From NCBI RefSeq assembly GCF_028769735.1, contig NC_088175.1:5580001-5644000 (forward strand): DNA of 64,000 nt. The letters run 5' to 3'. This document shows, piece after piece, positions 29,101 to 39,100 of this stretch (positions are counted from its first letter, which is position 1; each line of letters begins with the position of its first letter). The position numbers were made by a program, and so were the translations under genes. The DNA is from Zonotrichia leucophrys gambelii. Taxonomy: Eukaryota; Chordata; Aves; Passeriformes; Passerellidae. Below the pieces are notes generated by a model. It did not search any database, was not told where the DNA came from, and worked only from the letters and a program-made list of their open reading frames with translations.

Positions 29101-32100
29101 GAAGCAGCACAATGAAAAAGAGTATTTGGACAGATACTCTACTACCCTTTCAGCTGTACTGTAAATACAATGAAGGGAAAGGTAAAGAAAGGACCAAATT
29201 TGCTTTTTGCTTGCCAATATTAGGCCTGCACAAGCCAGAACTCTCTCCATTGTTTGGTGAGCTGCTGTATTAGGCACAACACCACAGAACAAAAGAGACT
29301 CAAAGCACAGTAGTTTGGAGAGGAAGCATTTCATGGATGGTGGTCCCAAAATTACCAGACTGGATGGCTGGAATACCTACCTGCATTTCAGTGGTAAAAT
29401 TACAGATATTTTCTAAGGTTTTGGAGAGAAGGAGGTTTTTTATTTCACAGATAAGCAGGCTTTAACTATCTGTCCATTTTAATGTTTATAAGCACTTTCA
29501 GTGTTTTTTGTCCACAATAAAACTGGAAGAAGTTATAAATAGAGAGGTTGGGGCTTGAGTTTTACCCTACAAGAGACAACACAACTGAACTCTCAAGGAG
29601 CCAAACTGCAACAGGCAGGAACTAGAGAGATACAAGAATTGAAAACCATTACTGCTATTTTGAAATCCAAAACCAGAGATAACCTTCTAATTGTTTTTCA
29701 ACTGCTTTAATAGCCATTAAGAAATACCTCAAGAGCCAAGCCCAACCTATGACTGCTTTTCTGATAAACAGACTCCTGTGATAATGTGCACACTGCAGCA
29801 CTCCTGTAATTATGGAATGGTTCTGCATGCTAACACTTAACCAAGAATTATAATCCACCTGCCCACAATGACTGTGAACCTATCCCCAGTATCAGTGAAG
29901 AAGGGAACACTGCAATCACTCTCATCTGATCCCATCTGACACAGGTCACTGATTTCTATTTACTTTTCAGAAGCGTGTGGGAAGTTTAATGAATCAACAA
30001 GTCTCATTTAAATAATCAATTGGCTATGCTGCAGTATCTCTTGCAAAGTAATTCACAGGGTCAGTATGCAGAGTTTTGCTGACTGAAGATAAGGTAAGAA
30101 GACAACCTTTAAAGTTTTTCAAAGACTATCTAAAAGCATTTCTGTGATTTAGGACTAGAGCATTCTGTGGGAAGAGAGGTGTCCAGTTTCATGGAAAACA
30201 CTGATTTGCACAGTCAGTCTAACAGGTCTGGCCTTCTTGTCCTGTTTTAAAGATACTTGAAGTTTCATAACAAATGTACATATTTATGTATATTGAGAGC
30301 CAGAAAGTCACAGTTAAAAGAACAAATAAATTAGGCATCACGAGTCTGAGCTCCTGGAGAGTCCATCCATGTCAAAACTAAATTACACTGAGCACTGTTC
30401 AGTGAATTGTTTTAGATTAAAACAAAGAGATATTAACATACCCATCAACCTTTTCTTCAAAATGGTTACAGACAAGTATTCATTTAGGCAAGAAAGAGTA
30501 CTAGCACAAATAATTTACTGAACACTTTAGCAATAATGTTCAACCACATAAACCATGTACTAAGCCAAGAAATTTTTCTACCTTCAATGTTTCAAAGGCA
30601 GCAAAAAGTTTTGATGTGAAAAACCGTGTAGAGGGTATCACTGAAATAACTTATATCTATAAAATGGAATCTGATCCATTACCATTACTGTAACTCCCCA
30701 CTGTCCTAATTCCAGTGGGATTCACTGAACACCACACTATAAAAAGAGAGGAGTGAAACAGCAGCCACAGGTCTAGAGCCAAATCAGTGTTCACCTAGAC
30801 CTGTCTCATCCCTGCACCTACAGGAGAAGGAATATTTCTTATCATCCTCTTGATTGATGGGAGGACAAGTGCAATGTGTTGCTGCAGCTCCCAGCTATGA
30901 ATACAAGATGTGACACCTGTCTGGACTTTTTGGGATGAAGCTGATGTGTTTTCTACCATGAGGTTGACAGGAAAAATGAGACACCTACCTCCATAAAATG
31001 CATGGCTTAGGTTTTATGACAAACCTACCTTTCTAGGCAGCTTATTAGGTTTATGAAATAATTACCACATAACAGTAACACAACTTGTGGATGCCACACA
31101 GTTCAATACTCTTGAATAAAAAATTATTTTAACAATACCTTATCTTTTACTATGCTTTCTTGACACGCTGTACATTTTGGACTAGAAGATCTGAAGAGAA
31201 AAGAAAAACACTATTTTAGCTCATCTGAATTTTTCTAGTACAAAAATTTCCGTTTATGAGGCACTTCATTTTGATTATTCAACATATTCTAAAACCATTA
31301 AGAGTGGATATAGTTCTTTATAAGGAGAAAATACATTATTTCAATAAACTTGAACATTTGAGTTTTCAGTGGAAAGTATCTGGCATTCCCAAAGAAGTAA
31401 AATCACCACAATGTCTTCAGACAACTGCAAAGTGGTTTTCAAGTTGGCAAAATTAATTCCTTTTTTTCAGTCTGCACCTGATCCAAAATTGTTGTCATTT
31501 CTCAATCTGTGAAAAAAGGCCTATTGTCTCTTTAATTATTGTTTTTCAAACAATACCTAATGAAAATTTACTTTTTCTGACAGTCAGTTATGCATCCTTT
31601 TAGGGTAAAAAAGTATTTATGTCCATGTCCTTCAAGTCTGTTCTGGTTTTACCAACTGTTACAGATGCTTGCTGCCTCCTCTATCTGAAATACTGCCTTG
31701 TAGCTGTCTTAGTAAACTAATTATTAAACTTGTGACCTTTTGGACAACAGGCAGAATCAGGAGCAGGGTAGGCTGTGACGAGAAACTGGAGTGCAGAAAA
31801 CCTGAGTTTCTACAGCTGTTTCTGGCTCTGAGCTGCCAAGTGTTGTAGTGTAAACCCCTTAGGATCATAGAATGGATTGGGTTGGAAGAGAGCAAAGCTC
31901 ATCTGGCTCCACTGCCCTGCCATGGAGAGGAACACCTTCCACCAGAGCCGGCTGCTTCCTTCGAGGTGGAGTCGCCATCCTTGGATGTGTTTAAGAAAAG
32001 ACTGGATGTGTCACTCAGTGCCATGGTTTAGCTGAAGTGTTAGGGCTGGGCTGGACTCAATGATCTTGAAGGCCGCTTCCAACCTAGTGATTCTGTTCCT

Positions 32101-34630
32101 TTTTAGCTCCTTTTCCCCACATTAAATGGGAACAGTCAAAATTACCTCCCTTGTAAAGCACTGAGACGAAAAGCACCAGGTAAAAGCTGCGTGAATTCTT
32201 CCATGAAGCAACTCACTGACAGGCTGGGGCTGCTAGCAGCAGTGCAAATCAATGTAAAAGGCTGAAAAAGTTCAATTATGTTACATATTCTGTATGGTTA
32301 TTTCAAATCATCTCGCTGGCTTCTGCTCTTCAAACCAACCATTTTGTGTCTCATCATATTTCTGGGCATCTGAAGTACCTCGAAGCTTCAATACCTGTAA
32401 TGCTTTTCATAAGTCAGGGAAAAAAAAAGTAATCTAAACTACATCAGGGCACATAGTGTTTAATACAATGTCATGCTTTCCTTGCTCTTACTGAATTCAC
32501 TCAAGCATCCTACTTGCTTTTTCAAACTACTCTTGCATACTGAGCAGACATCTTTACTGCTTTATTTCCACTAACTCCCAATCCCTTGTCCTCAAACAAC
32601 CCTGGAACAGAAGTTGCTAGCATACAATTACTGTGTTTGTATATGCAGCAGTGTATCAACACTGAATGAAAAAATGTTGTGCCAAATACAGGACCAACAT
32701 AAACCCATTTTACTCTCAATTTTATGGCATTCTTTTTATTAAAAAAAAATAAAGGGGGGATGTAAATTTTATTTTAATGAAGGATTTGCTTATAACAAGC
32801 ACTTCAAGTGAAATAACTCAATGGCCTTAAAAGCACGTGTCCTTTTAGTAACAGACTGGTTGGAAAGTCAGGAAGATAAAATTACACATATTCTAGCTAC
32901 ACTGTAATAAGCACATGTGCATGTCTCACAGCAGGGAAGGAAAATTGCCCAGACTCTAGCAATGCCAGAATTGTTACTGCTTAGATTGTCAAGGATCTGC
33001 TCTGCCAACCTGCTCACATCCAAGCATGGCAGGTGTTTGGTTTTTTGCAGTCACTGTTATTAACCTTGTAAGAGTATTCCAAAAACACATCCTGAATAAG
33101 AAATAACTGCATTTCTTAAATACCACACCTCACTTCACACTGTGTATCAAAAGAAAAGTTGGTGGGGTTTTTTGTTGTTGCTTTACATTTGAAATGCTGT
33201 AGGCACAGAACCTGCAGGAGTGCATTAGTGAGCTATGGACCCTCGTGTTTGCCCAGTAGAGAGATTACTCTTTATCAGGAGATTGAGTATTGTAATAACT
33301 TCCATACTCTTTTGCCATGCTGCATGTAGCCTTGACTTAAGATATCTAAATATTAGATATCAGATGACAGTATTTCCAAGTGACATATAAACCAGCATCT
33401 AGAGTCAGAGTGGTCACAAAAAGGGAACAGATCACCAAGGCTTCCAAAGCTCTCTCTGATAGTATGCCAGTATGCAACATTTCATCAAGCCAGGTATCTT
33501 CTGTTATTTCTGCTTTTCCAGTAGTAAATGAACACATTTGGTGCTTATGTACCCCAGGAGACTGAAGTGTGCTGAATGGTCTACAAACATTACACAAAGT
33601 TTTGAAATCCCATTACTGAATACAACCAGCAGTAATGCAAAAGTTGAGAGGCAAAGAAATCTACTGTTACACAGGCACTTAAAACCTAGATACTCCCTGA
33701 ATGATTGCACTTTTATTCTTATCTACACTAGGAAAGATTGCACCTCTCAGCATTCATTTTACATCTCTATCATTCACTCACCTCTTTGCAGTCTGGCCCA
33801 AACACCTCAGTAATAGATGCCAGCCCTTCTGACCCCACAGGTCAGGCAAGTCCCATAACAAACAGCTGGAAGGGCTACAGGGAAACTGCTCCACAAGCAG
33901 GTACATTTATCCAAGGGTCCCATCACCCATTCTGAGGCTGGGTCCACAGCCAGGTTAGGTATCACCACCCCAAGGAATGTGTGCAAGCTCACTTCCTCAG
34001 ACAGACAATTTTCTCTGTGTCTTTGACACCAGATTACCCAAGTTAGAAGTCCTGTGAAACAGTTACTCCACTCGGGCTCCACAGGGAATGAAATTCTTAC
34101 CTAACACATTTCTACACAGGATTACACCACCTTAACAACTATTGCAATATGAATCACAACACACTGCAACAAACAACTACTCCAACAATACCAATGGAAA
34201 ACCCAGTTGTCTTATCCTGACCCAGAGTAAAGCAAAAATGTTTGCACCAGCACACAGATAACAAATACTCAAGCAAGAAACAGTGCAAGGCTAAACATAC
34301 TCCTAAAGCTGCAATGGGGTTCACAGTAATGTCAGTAGTTCACAACATCTAAAGGTATCAACGTACTCTACCAGAACAAAGAACGTACCTCAGCAAGGCA
34401 TTCATGCAGGTTTCACAGAACCTGTGTCCACATTCAGTCTGTTTAGGATTGCATAAGATGAGGTGACATTTTTCACATTTGTACTTATCTTCCACGGCAT
34501 TCACAAATTTCTCCTTGTAGCCACCTTGCTCTGGAACATAGATGGATGCTGATGGACTGCGGTCAGGATTGGCCCTCTGCTGCACCATTTCTACAGATAA
34601 AGGGGGTTCTGACTTCTTACTGGGGTCCAT
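7546..34630 (-). CDS. TRAF3: TRAF3, TNF receptor-associated factor 3 (complete coding region, 10 exons)
   Basis: TRAF3 is a cytoplasmic adaptor and RING E3 ligase. It binds CD40, BAFF receptor and LTbetaR tails, holds NIK for degradation with TRAF2 and cIAP1/2 (restraining non-canonical NF-kB), and links MAVS/TRIF to TBK1 for type I interferon; this is family knowledge. Seen here: joining 34630..34389, 31190..31139, 28914..28810, 27924..27757, 23576..23496, 20842..20768, 18984..18892, 14481..14341, 9476..9302 and 8117..7546 gives 567 codons plus TGA with no internal stop. Domains: RING about residues 52-90, TRAF zinc fingers about 104-240, coiled coil about 260-377, MATH about 414-560. The start is supported by an in-frame TAA two codons upstream and a good context (A at -3, G at +4). 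All introns are GT-AG, so this is an intact gene and not a retrocopy. The MATH exon is almost identical to my memory of the mammalian protein, which excludes TRAF1, 2 and 5. Confidence 0.98.
8118..14340 (-). other. TRAF3: TRAF3 introns 9 (8118-9301) and 8 (9477-14340)
   Basis: AT-rich intronic DNA interrupted only by the coding exon 9302-9476. No other exon, RNA gene or clear transposon is recognised. Short T-rich runs are present. Apparent ORFs here lack splice sites and protein-like composition. Confidence 0.85.
9302..9476 (-). CDS. TRAF3: TRAF3 coding exon 9: TRAF-N coiled coil, second part
   Basis: This 175-nt exon encodes 58 codons (residues 320-377) plus one base. It starts after tgtaaag at 9476 and ends AATACAA|gtgagt, phase 1. 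It begins RVIDSQAEKLKELDKEIRPF, followed by QNWEEADSMKSSVESLQNRV, and ends with GARNT. It completes the trimerising coiled coil. The split codon with the last exon gives Ser378, where I recall Gly in mammals. Confidence 0.96.
14341..14481 (-). CDS. TRAF3: TRAF3 coding exon 8: TRAF-N coiled coil, first part
   Basis: This 141-nt exon encodes 47 codons (residues 273-319), phase 0 on both sides. The acceptor is ttttttccag and the donor CAG|gtaaga. It starts VALLQNESLEKNKS and runs through SFEIEIERQKEMLRNNES to ILHLQ. Heptad spacing of Leu, Ile and Val with charged residues between indicates the coiled coil that drives trimer formation and pairing with TRAF2. Confidence 0.95.
18892..18984 (-). CDS. 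TRAF3: TRAF3 coding exon 7: linker into coiled coil
   Basis: This 93-nt exon encodes 31 codons (residues 242-272), phase 0 at both ends, with acceptor gtcacag and donor AAG|gtatat. It contains GTNQQIKAHE, then AVQHVNLLKEWSNALENK. It joins the zinc fingers to the TRAF-N coiled coil. The leucine-rich VNLLKEW segment begins the helical region. Confidence 0.94.
19794..19852. repeat. TA/CA-rich imperfect microsatellite
   Basis: Alternating purine-pyrimidine run built from atat, gtac and acac steps in the intron between TRAF3 coding exons 6 and 7. Confidence 0.7.
19952..20185 (-). other. Unidentified exon-like open frame inside a TRAF3 intron
   Basis: A 77-codon frame is open from just after two TAG stops (ending at 20186) to TAA at 19952. 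It contains NPGELGCLCNENISQDV and then HGYLKGQGLTEEQHISIDD. The residue mix (charged, few runs, balanced hydrophobics) is more protein-like than the surrounding chance ORFs. The first ATG is internal, so it is not an independent gene as it stands. CTGCAG|gtattt at 19970 could be a weak donor, and attccag about 20178 a weak acceptor. I do not recognise the family. It is not part of TRAF3 known to me. It may be a cryptic exon, a fragment of an old insertion, or chance. Confidence 0.25.
20768..20842 (-). CDS. TRAF3: TRAF3 coding exon 6: 25-codon cassette exon of the last zinc finger
   Basis: This 75-nt exon encodes 25 codons (residues 217-241), phase 0 on both sides. The acceptor is cctattgcag and the donor CAG|gtcagt. 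It contains LNAHLSEC and STCSFKRYGCTFQ, with H220, C224, C231 and C238 as likely zinc ligands. In human TRAF3 the equivalent 25-residue segment is missing from a well-known 543-residue isoform. As I recall, skipping of this small exon in activated T cells turns TRAF3 from an inhibitor into an activator of non-canonical NF-kB. Exon size and phase are conserved here. Confidence 0.95.
23496..23576 (-). CDS. TRAF3: TRAF3 coding exon 5: zinc finger
   Basis: This 81-nt exon encodes 27 codons (residues 190-216), phase 0 on both sides, with acceptor cctctgtag and donor GAG|gtaaga. It contains KHEDTDCPC, VSCPHKC and TLMRSE. C196, C198, C203, H205 and C207 are likely zinc ligands. Together with the next two exons it makes an 83-codon block. 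A human TRAF3 isoform of 485 residues lacks exactly 83 residues from this region, so the same frame-preserving skip is possible here. Confidence 0.95.
26161..26457 (+). mobile_element. CR1 LINE, 5'-truncated 3' end
   Basis: The sequence follows the CR1 3' untranslated consensus that I know from bird genomes. It runs from gagggacttttt and gataggacaaggg, through gtggtgaggcactggaaca and agcaacctggt, to the diagnostic ggtcccttcca...accattctgtgatt end. Only the last 0.3 kb is present, as is usual for CR1. It lies in a TRAF3 intron, antisense to the gene. No coding part remains. Confidence 0.92.
27267..27335. repeat. Two-copy tandem duplication, about 38-bp period
   Basis: ttttacattctttccttcc followed by tctcataagacag (27267-27298) is repeated with a few changes at 27305-27335. 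The pyrimidine-rich units are separated by a short spacer, suggesting an old local duplication in the intron. Confidence 0.7.
27757..27924 (-). CDS. TRAF3: TRAF3 coding exon 4: TRAF-type zinc fingers
   Basis: This 168-nt exon encodes 56 codons (residues 134-189), phase 0 at both ends. The acceptor is atctttcag and the donor CAG|gtgcag. Its Cys/His pairs (C140, C147, C152, H164, C169, C176, C179) are typical of TRAF zinc fingers, and it includes KDLPDHVEKTCKYRETTC and CKSQVPMIMLQ. The fingers extend the RING and help position the ligase and its partners. Its first codon is ATG (27924-27922), but this is internal: the reading frame continues from the preceding exon. Confidence 0.96.
28810..28914 (-). 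CDS. TRAF3: TRAF3 coding exon 3: start of TRAF zinc fingers
   Basis: This 105-nt exon encodes 35 codons (residues 99-133), phase 0 on both sides, with acceptor tttcag and donor CTG|gtaggt. It contains VFKDNCC, then IYCRNENKGC and GQLL. C116 and C123 are likely zinc ligands of the first TRAF-type finger. Arg117 in the YCRNE motif lines up with human Arg118, the residue reported changed to Trp in a patient with herpes simplex encephalitis; it is intact here. The exon was too short to stand out as an ORF and was found by homology to the mammalian protein plus splice sites. Confidence 0.95.
31139..31190 (-). CDS. TRAF3: TRAF3 coding exon 2: end of RING finger
   Basis: This 52-nt exon has acceptor ctcttcag and donor AAG|gtattg. 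It contributes residues 81 (third base) to 98 and contains SPKCTACQESIVKDK, which supplies the final RING cysteines C87 and C90. Its 5' junction is phase 2 and its 3' junction phase 0. Skipping it alone would therefore shift the frame, unlike the six exons that follow. Confidence 0.95.
31860..31960 (-). mobile_element. CR1 LINE 3' end, minus strand
   Basis: Reverse complement of the CR1 tail: atcatagaatgg...gggttggaag, then ctgccctgccatgg and aacaccttccacca. It starts exactly with the inverted 3' terminus expected for CR1 and ends where the oppositely oriented copy begins. Confidence 0.85.
31961..32095 (+). mobile_element. CR1 LINE 3' end, plus strand, inverted relative to its neighbour
   Basis: Matches a different CR1 subfamily tail: gtggagtcgccatccttgga, then ggctggactcaatgatctt and ccaacctagtgattctgt. 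It abuts the minus-strand copy at about 31960, so two 5'-truncated CR1 pieces meet with their 3' ends pointing outward. One probably inserted into or beside the other. Confidence 0.85.
33341..33361. repeat. Short perfect inverted repeat
   Basis: gatatctaa and ttagatatc form 9-bp arms around a 3-base loop. It is AT-rich, and its length is compatible with chance in AT-rich intron. Confidence 0.5.
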
Positions 34631-34645
34631 GCTTTAAGATAGTTT
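34389..34645 (-). CDS. TRAF3: TRAF3 first coding exon: 15-nt 5' UTR, N-terminus and most of the RING finger
   Basis: Acceptor ttcacag precedes 34645. The exon has 15 untranslated bases containing an in-frame TAA, then ATG at 34630-34628, and ends at 34389 before gtacgt. It encodes 80 codons plus AG (phase 2). The variable N-terminus (residues 1-33) leads into the conserved segment VPEQGGYKEKF. RING ligands C52, C55, C67, H69, C72 and C75 are visible; the last pair, C87 and C90, is in the next exon. The RING carries ubiquitin ligase function and, with the following zinc fingers, is needed for signalling. The split codon AG|A gives Arg at residue 81, where I recall Ser in mammals. The splice site looks good, so this is probably a simple substitution. 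Confidence 0.96.
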
Positions 34646-35880
34646 CTGTGAATCAAAAGTGACAAAAACTGAGAAATGAGGACCTCTTTCACCATTTAAA
34701 TAAAACAAACAGAGCATCTGAGAGATTGCATGAAATCAGAAAGCACCAAGAACAGATCTGCGTCCATACATCACGTGAACATACATTATACATACATTAC
34801 TGCCTGAGTATATTTAGCATAGCAAATCTGTAAAACAGTCTACATAGTCAAAGGCTCTAGAAAGCAAAGCATTAAAACCTGCTCCTGAAAATGAAGTGTT
34901 AATTATGGCCATCACTCTGGAAATACATAAGGGATTCTTTCATATCTTCCACTCTTTCACTCTGAAAAGTATTGCTTAATGTTGAAGTCCAACCATTAGG
35001 GGCACCAAGAGGTGTGGTGAGGAGGGTGTTCTGGTACAGTACTGCACGTGATCCTGCTCAAATGCTACTGCAAAGGCACACAACCACCAGTGTCCTACAC
35101 AGGGTGCCAGAGCCTGCCCAGCTCCCCTGCCCACTCTTCCTGTCTATCCCTTTGCAATAGCATAGTGTAAGACATGCTGCTTTATCTGCTTCACAACATC
35201 AGAAAAAGGTGATGCTCTCCAATCTTTTCATGGCACATCTTCACCTGAAGAGAGCAGCTGAGCAAAGTCTAACTGACAGCAGAGAAGTGCCTATATAACA
35301 TGGCCATTTGATTAATTTACCAGGGCTAAGCACAACTGACAGGTAGCTGAGAAAATAATGAATCCAGCTCAAGAGTAAATTACAGTACCTATTATCTTGG
35401 ACAATCCATCTTCTAGGTCAGCATGCAAAGCATCATCAGAGCAACACAGGAATGATATCCCTTAATATTTTAAGTTTTAAAATGTGTTTTCAGTAATTTC
35501 CTAGCTTATCTCGCAGTCAAGCAAGTGTAAGTGCTCTTAGAAAGGCTCAGCATACCCAGGAGAAAGTACAGTTTAAGGAAGCAGAATGAAGAAATGAGGC
35601 TCAGTTCACTTCTCAAAGTATGTCCACAAATGCCACAAAGGGAGTCAAATGCCTCACATTCCAAATACACAAACCCTCTTGTACACAGTTTTTTTTCCCT
35701 CGCTAAGCCCAAAACCACACATTTGTAATGAAATGTATTTACTTGTAGCTAATTTCTGCATCTGGAATTTTGATACAGAATTCTCCATGCAAACTAAATG
35801 GGTACAGAATTTTCTTTGATTTCTGATGCCATCATTTACAGAAACAAAAGACAAAATCATTGTGACTCAATGCTGAGACC

Positions 35881-35985
35881 ATTTCACGTTTTTGCAACAC
35901 CAGCTGAGCAAGGATAGAGGTGTTGAGTGAAGAATTCTCTCAGCACCTCTACCTTTGCTCAGCTGGTGTTGTAAAAACGTGAAAT
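35881..35985. repeat. Near-perfect palindrome (47-bp inverted arms, short loop)
   Basis: The left arm 35881-35927 (starts atttcacgtttttgcaacac) and right arm 35939-35985 (ends gtaaaaacgtgaaat) are complementary at 43 of 47 positions around an 11-base centre, agaattct being itself palindromic. In plus-strand RNA three of the four differences are G-U wobble pairs and one is A-C; in minus-strand RNA the wobbles become A-C mismatches. This would fold into a long stem. It could be a hairpin RNA precursor, a small palindromic (MITE-like) insertion or a local inverted duplication. It lies in the probable TRAF3 5' intron. No terminal target-site duplication is obvious. Confidence 0.9.
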
Positions 35986-36120
35986 GCCCCTTTCACTGCC
36001 CCCTTGCCCAGGGGAAATCCTCTCTGATCTCCATCAAACTCAGAGAGAGCCCAAGATAACCATCCTTACAACTTGGCACACAGACCCAGTCATTGTGTCT
36101 TATTCTAAATGAGCAAAACA

Positions 36121-36176
36121 ACACAAACACACAACAAATAAAAAAAAGAAGAAAAAAAAAAAAGAAAAAACCCAAC
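36121..36176 (+). repeat. A-rich low-complexity tract
   Basis: acacaaacacacaac followed by long A runs broken by single G bases, ending aaaaaacccaac. Simple sequence, not coding. Confidence 0.85.
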
Positions 36177-39100
36177 AGGTTCTATGAACTGAAAAGCTAC
36201 TATAAATTCTGATCCATAATTTGAATTAATGCTAGTCTATTCCTTGTCTGCTCTTCAAAGACTGCAGAGACCTGTGTCTTGACAGAACAATATGAGAAAG
36301 AACCAAAAAGTCTGTGCTGAACTGAAAGTGAGTCACACTTTTCATTAATGAGGAAATTCAGATTATTTCAGACCTTAGCTAGAGTTTCACCAGCAAGCAT
36401 AAAAACCCAGCAGGTAATAATGACACAGAAGAGGCAACTCAAGATTGTAACCAGCACAAAAGAAATGAGATTGATGTTGAGAACATGATTCAGACAAGGA
36501 GGTTCACAGAAGTGCCATGAATGAGGAAGGACAGCAGCTTACAAAAGTGGTCAAGATTCAAAGACTGCCCAAGGCAAATGTGCTGCTGCTGTACATCAGT
36601 GGCTGGTCATGGGGAAATGCAGAGCTTACGACCTGACACTTTTTTCTGTGGTTGTAAGAGAAAAGATTAGCAAGAGATGGGAAAAAAGCGCAACTCCTTA
36701 AGTGTTCAGACTGCTGAAACTTAGCTACCTAGGGACTTGCTTCCTATGTGTGATTGGAAAAGCTCCATTTGGCACTTGCAGTGTAGGAATCTGTAAATGT
36801 TTCAGTTCCTTGATTAATACTAATACCTCTTTCCCCTCTGCAGCTGTGTATTTTTTTAAAAATAATATTCAAGATCTCCACTATTCTGGCAATTCTTGAA
36901 GTCAAAGGCCAACTTCAAGCATGTTGATTTGTAGAACAACACAAAGAACATTACTTTCCTTAAAATGACAGAAGAAACAAGGCATGACCTGCTTCTAACC
37001 CACAAAAGAAATACAGAAAAAGAGGCACTAAAAGAGATGCTGAAAGGAGAATTGTCAAGTCAAGAGAGCACAAAGTTCCCAAACTTCCAAGTCGCAGTCC
37101 ACAACTACTGAATGTCTGCTTCCCCATTAAGTTTCCTCTAAACAAAAAGAAGCTAAAGATGATTGGACATGTGAAGTCTTCCAAAAGCATGATTTCTTCA
37201 AGGAAATGGAATAATTAGTCACAAGGAGGCAGGCAGGGATGACAGGAGAATATTCAAGACTTAACACAGACAGCACTGAATGCCAAATGAGCAGCAGGTG
37301 AGAGTTTCAGTGAGATCCGAAACTGCTCCAGGCTGGACTGTCAGCTGTCAAGAGAGATTTCACACCAGAATAAAGTGCACAGGGTGCCACAGGACTCCAC
37401 TTTTGGAACTGACATCTTGGATATCTTGTCACAGAAAAGAAGCAGAAAGCACACTGACAAATAAAACATACTATGGGACATGCTTAACAGATTTGTCTGC
37501 CTTGGGTTTTGTATTTATTTTACGAAGAGGTATGTCAGACCAGAAAAGCTAAACAAGCTCAGCAACAGAGCAGCCAGGCTGGTGAGGAATTCTCTTCCAC
37601 AATAATCTGAATGCCAGCATTTTCTTGTGCAGCAAAACTGGGAAGCCATTCATGAAGTACTATCATAAAATAGAGCATTGAGCCTGCAAGACCACCACAA
37701 CCTTATTACAATGAACAAGCTGTATTTAACAAGGGGATGAGGAGAAGTGAGGTCTGTATACACAGAGCTTTGCCTTCATGCATATTAGTTACATGCTCCT
37801 ACACCTGCATGTGAGATCAGTGAACACAAGCACAGAAAACACAAACATTTCAGCTGCCACCTTTTTGGAAACAGCATTCTGTTATGACTTCCATGCCACT
37901 ACAGGCTGTCAGCTGCAATGGCTTCTCTTCCTTTGCAGGAACCTTTAACAGCAGCACTTGGATTATTCCCCCACAATCATGTTTCAAACTGCCAACAAGA
38001 AGCAATTTGAAGTCATACCTCAGTAGGTACTCTTCACTTATGGCAGTGAAGTTAACATCCTCCCAGAGAGCAGGGAGAGGAGCCTAGCCAGGGCATCCAA
38101 GATGGGCCAGGTCTGCTGGGGGCCTCTGATTCTTAAAGGCAAGGCAAGGAGCCATCCAGCCAAAGACTCTGGTTCTGGTTCAGCAAGCTAATCTTAATGC
38201 CCAATTAATCGTCAGCTAGTTCTCACACTCCAGTTTCTTATCTGTGGCTAAAGATCATCACAATAAAAGTATATGACTTTTAGATGTCTTTTAAAGCTGT
38301 TAAACCTTGGACAAACACTTTTCAGGGCAGATAAGCACATAAAAAAGAGGCACAGTCACCAAGGTTGGTTCTGTCCACTGCTGCTTTCAGCCACCTCTCC
38401 TGCAGCCAGCATATGCCAATATTCACACTTGAATGGACATGGTTGTGGCCATCAGATGGGTGACACTGTGACACTGCTTGCTCCAGTCTGGTCACTACTC
38501 TTGTTCAATACAAGAGGAATTCAAGCAACTGAGGCTGAGCCCCAGCTGATACTTCAAGCTGTAAATACTGCAGTGAAGGTCAGAACAATTTGTTGGTGCT
38601 TAACTAACACTAATATCAGTACAGAAACCTAGAAACTGGAAGCAAAAGTGAGTTTACCCACGAAGTTGTTCCGAGAATTAGGAAGCACGGGAATTTCCAA
38701 ACAAAAGGCATTTTGCTCTTTCCTTATTCAAGCAAGGTGTTGTTCTCATTGCACAAAGAGCAAACATCCTAAAAATCTGCACTTGTGTTCTGTACTAGCA
38801 CATACCTTTATGATTTGTTCTTAGGGAATAAAGCCAGTTTGTGACACTGAAATACAATAAAGCATCTATAAAAATTCAAAATAAATTTGCATCCTAACGA
38901 AAACAGAAAAAAGATTACTTCTTATAAAAATCTAAAACACTCCTAAAAATTTGATTGTACTAGGTACCATGGGATTTGGAACCTAGAAGACTCTGTATGA
39001 AGACAGTTTCAGTATATTGACAATATGAAGCAAATAAGCTTTTGCCACAGCCTGAAAATTCAAAAAGAGCAAAAAGCTATTAGAAATAAATGTTTTCATT

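Larger units (their letters stand above)
20843..34388 (-). other. TRAF3: TRAF3 introns 1 to 5
   Basis: The introns are 20843-23495, 23577-27756, 27925-28809, 28915-31138 and 31191-34388. Intron 4 (23577-27756) has a locally GC-richer stretch at about 24500-25500, a CR1 3' end at 26161 and a small tandem duplication at 27267. Intron 1 (31191-34388) carries the two converging CR1 pieces at 31860-32095. The remainder is ordinary AT-rich intron with no further exon recognised. Confidence 0.85.
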
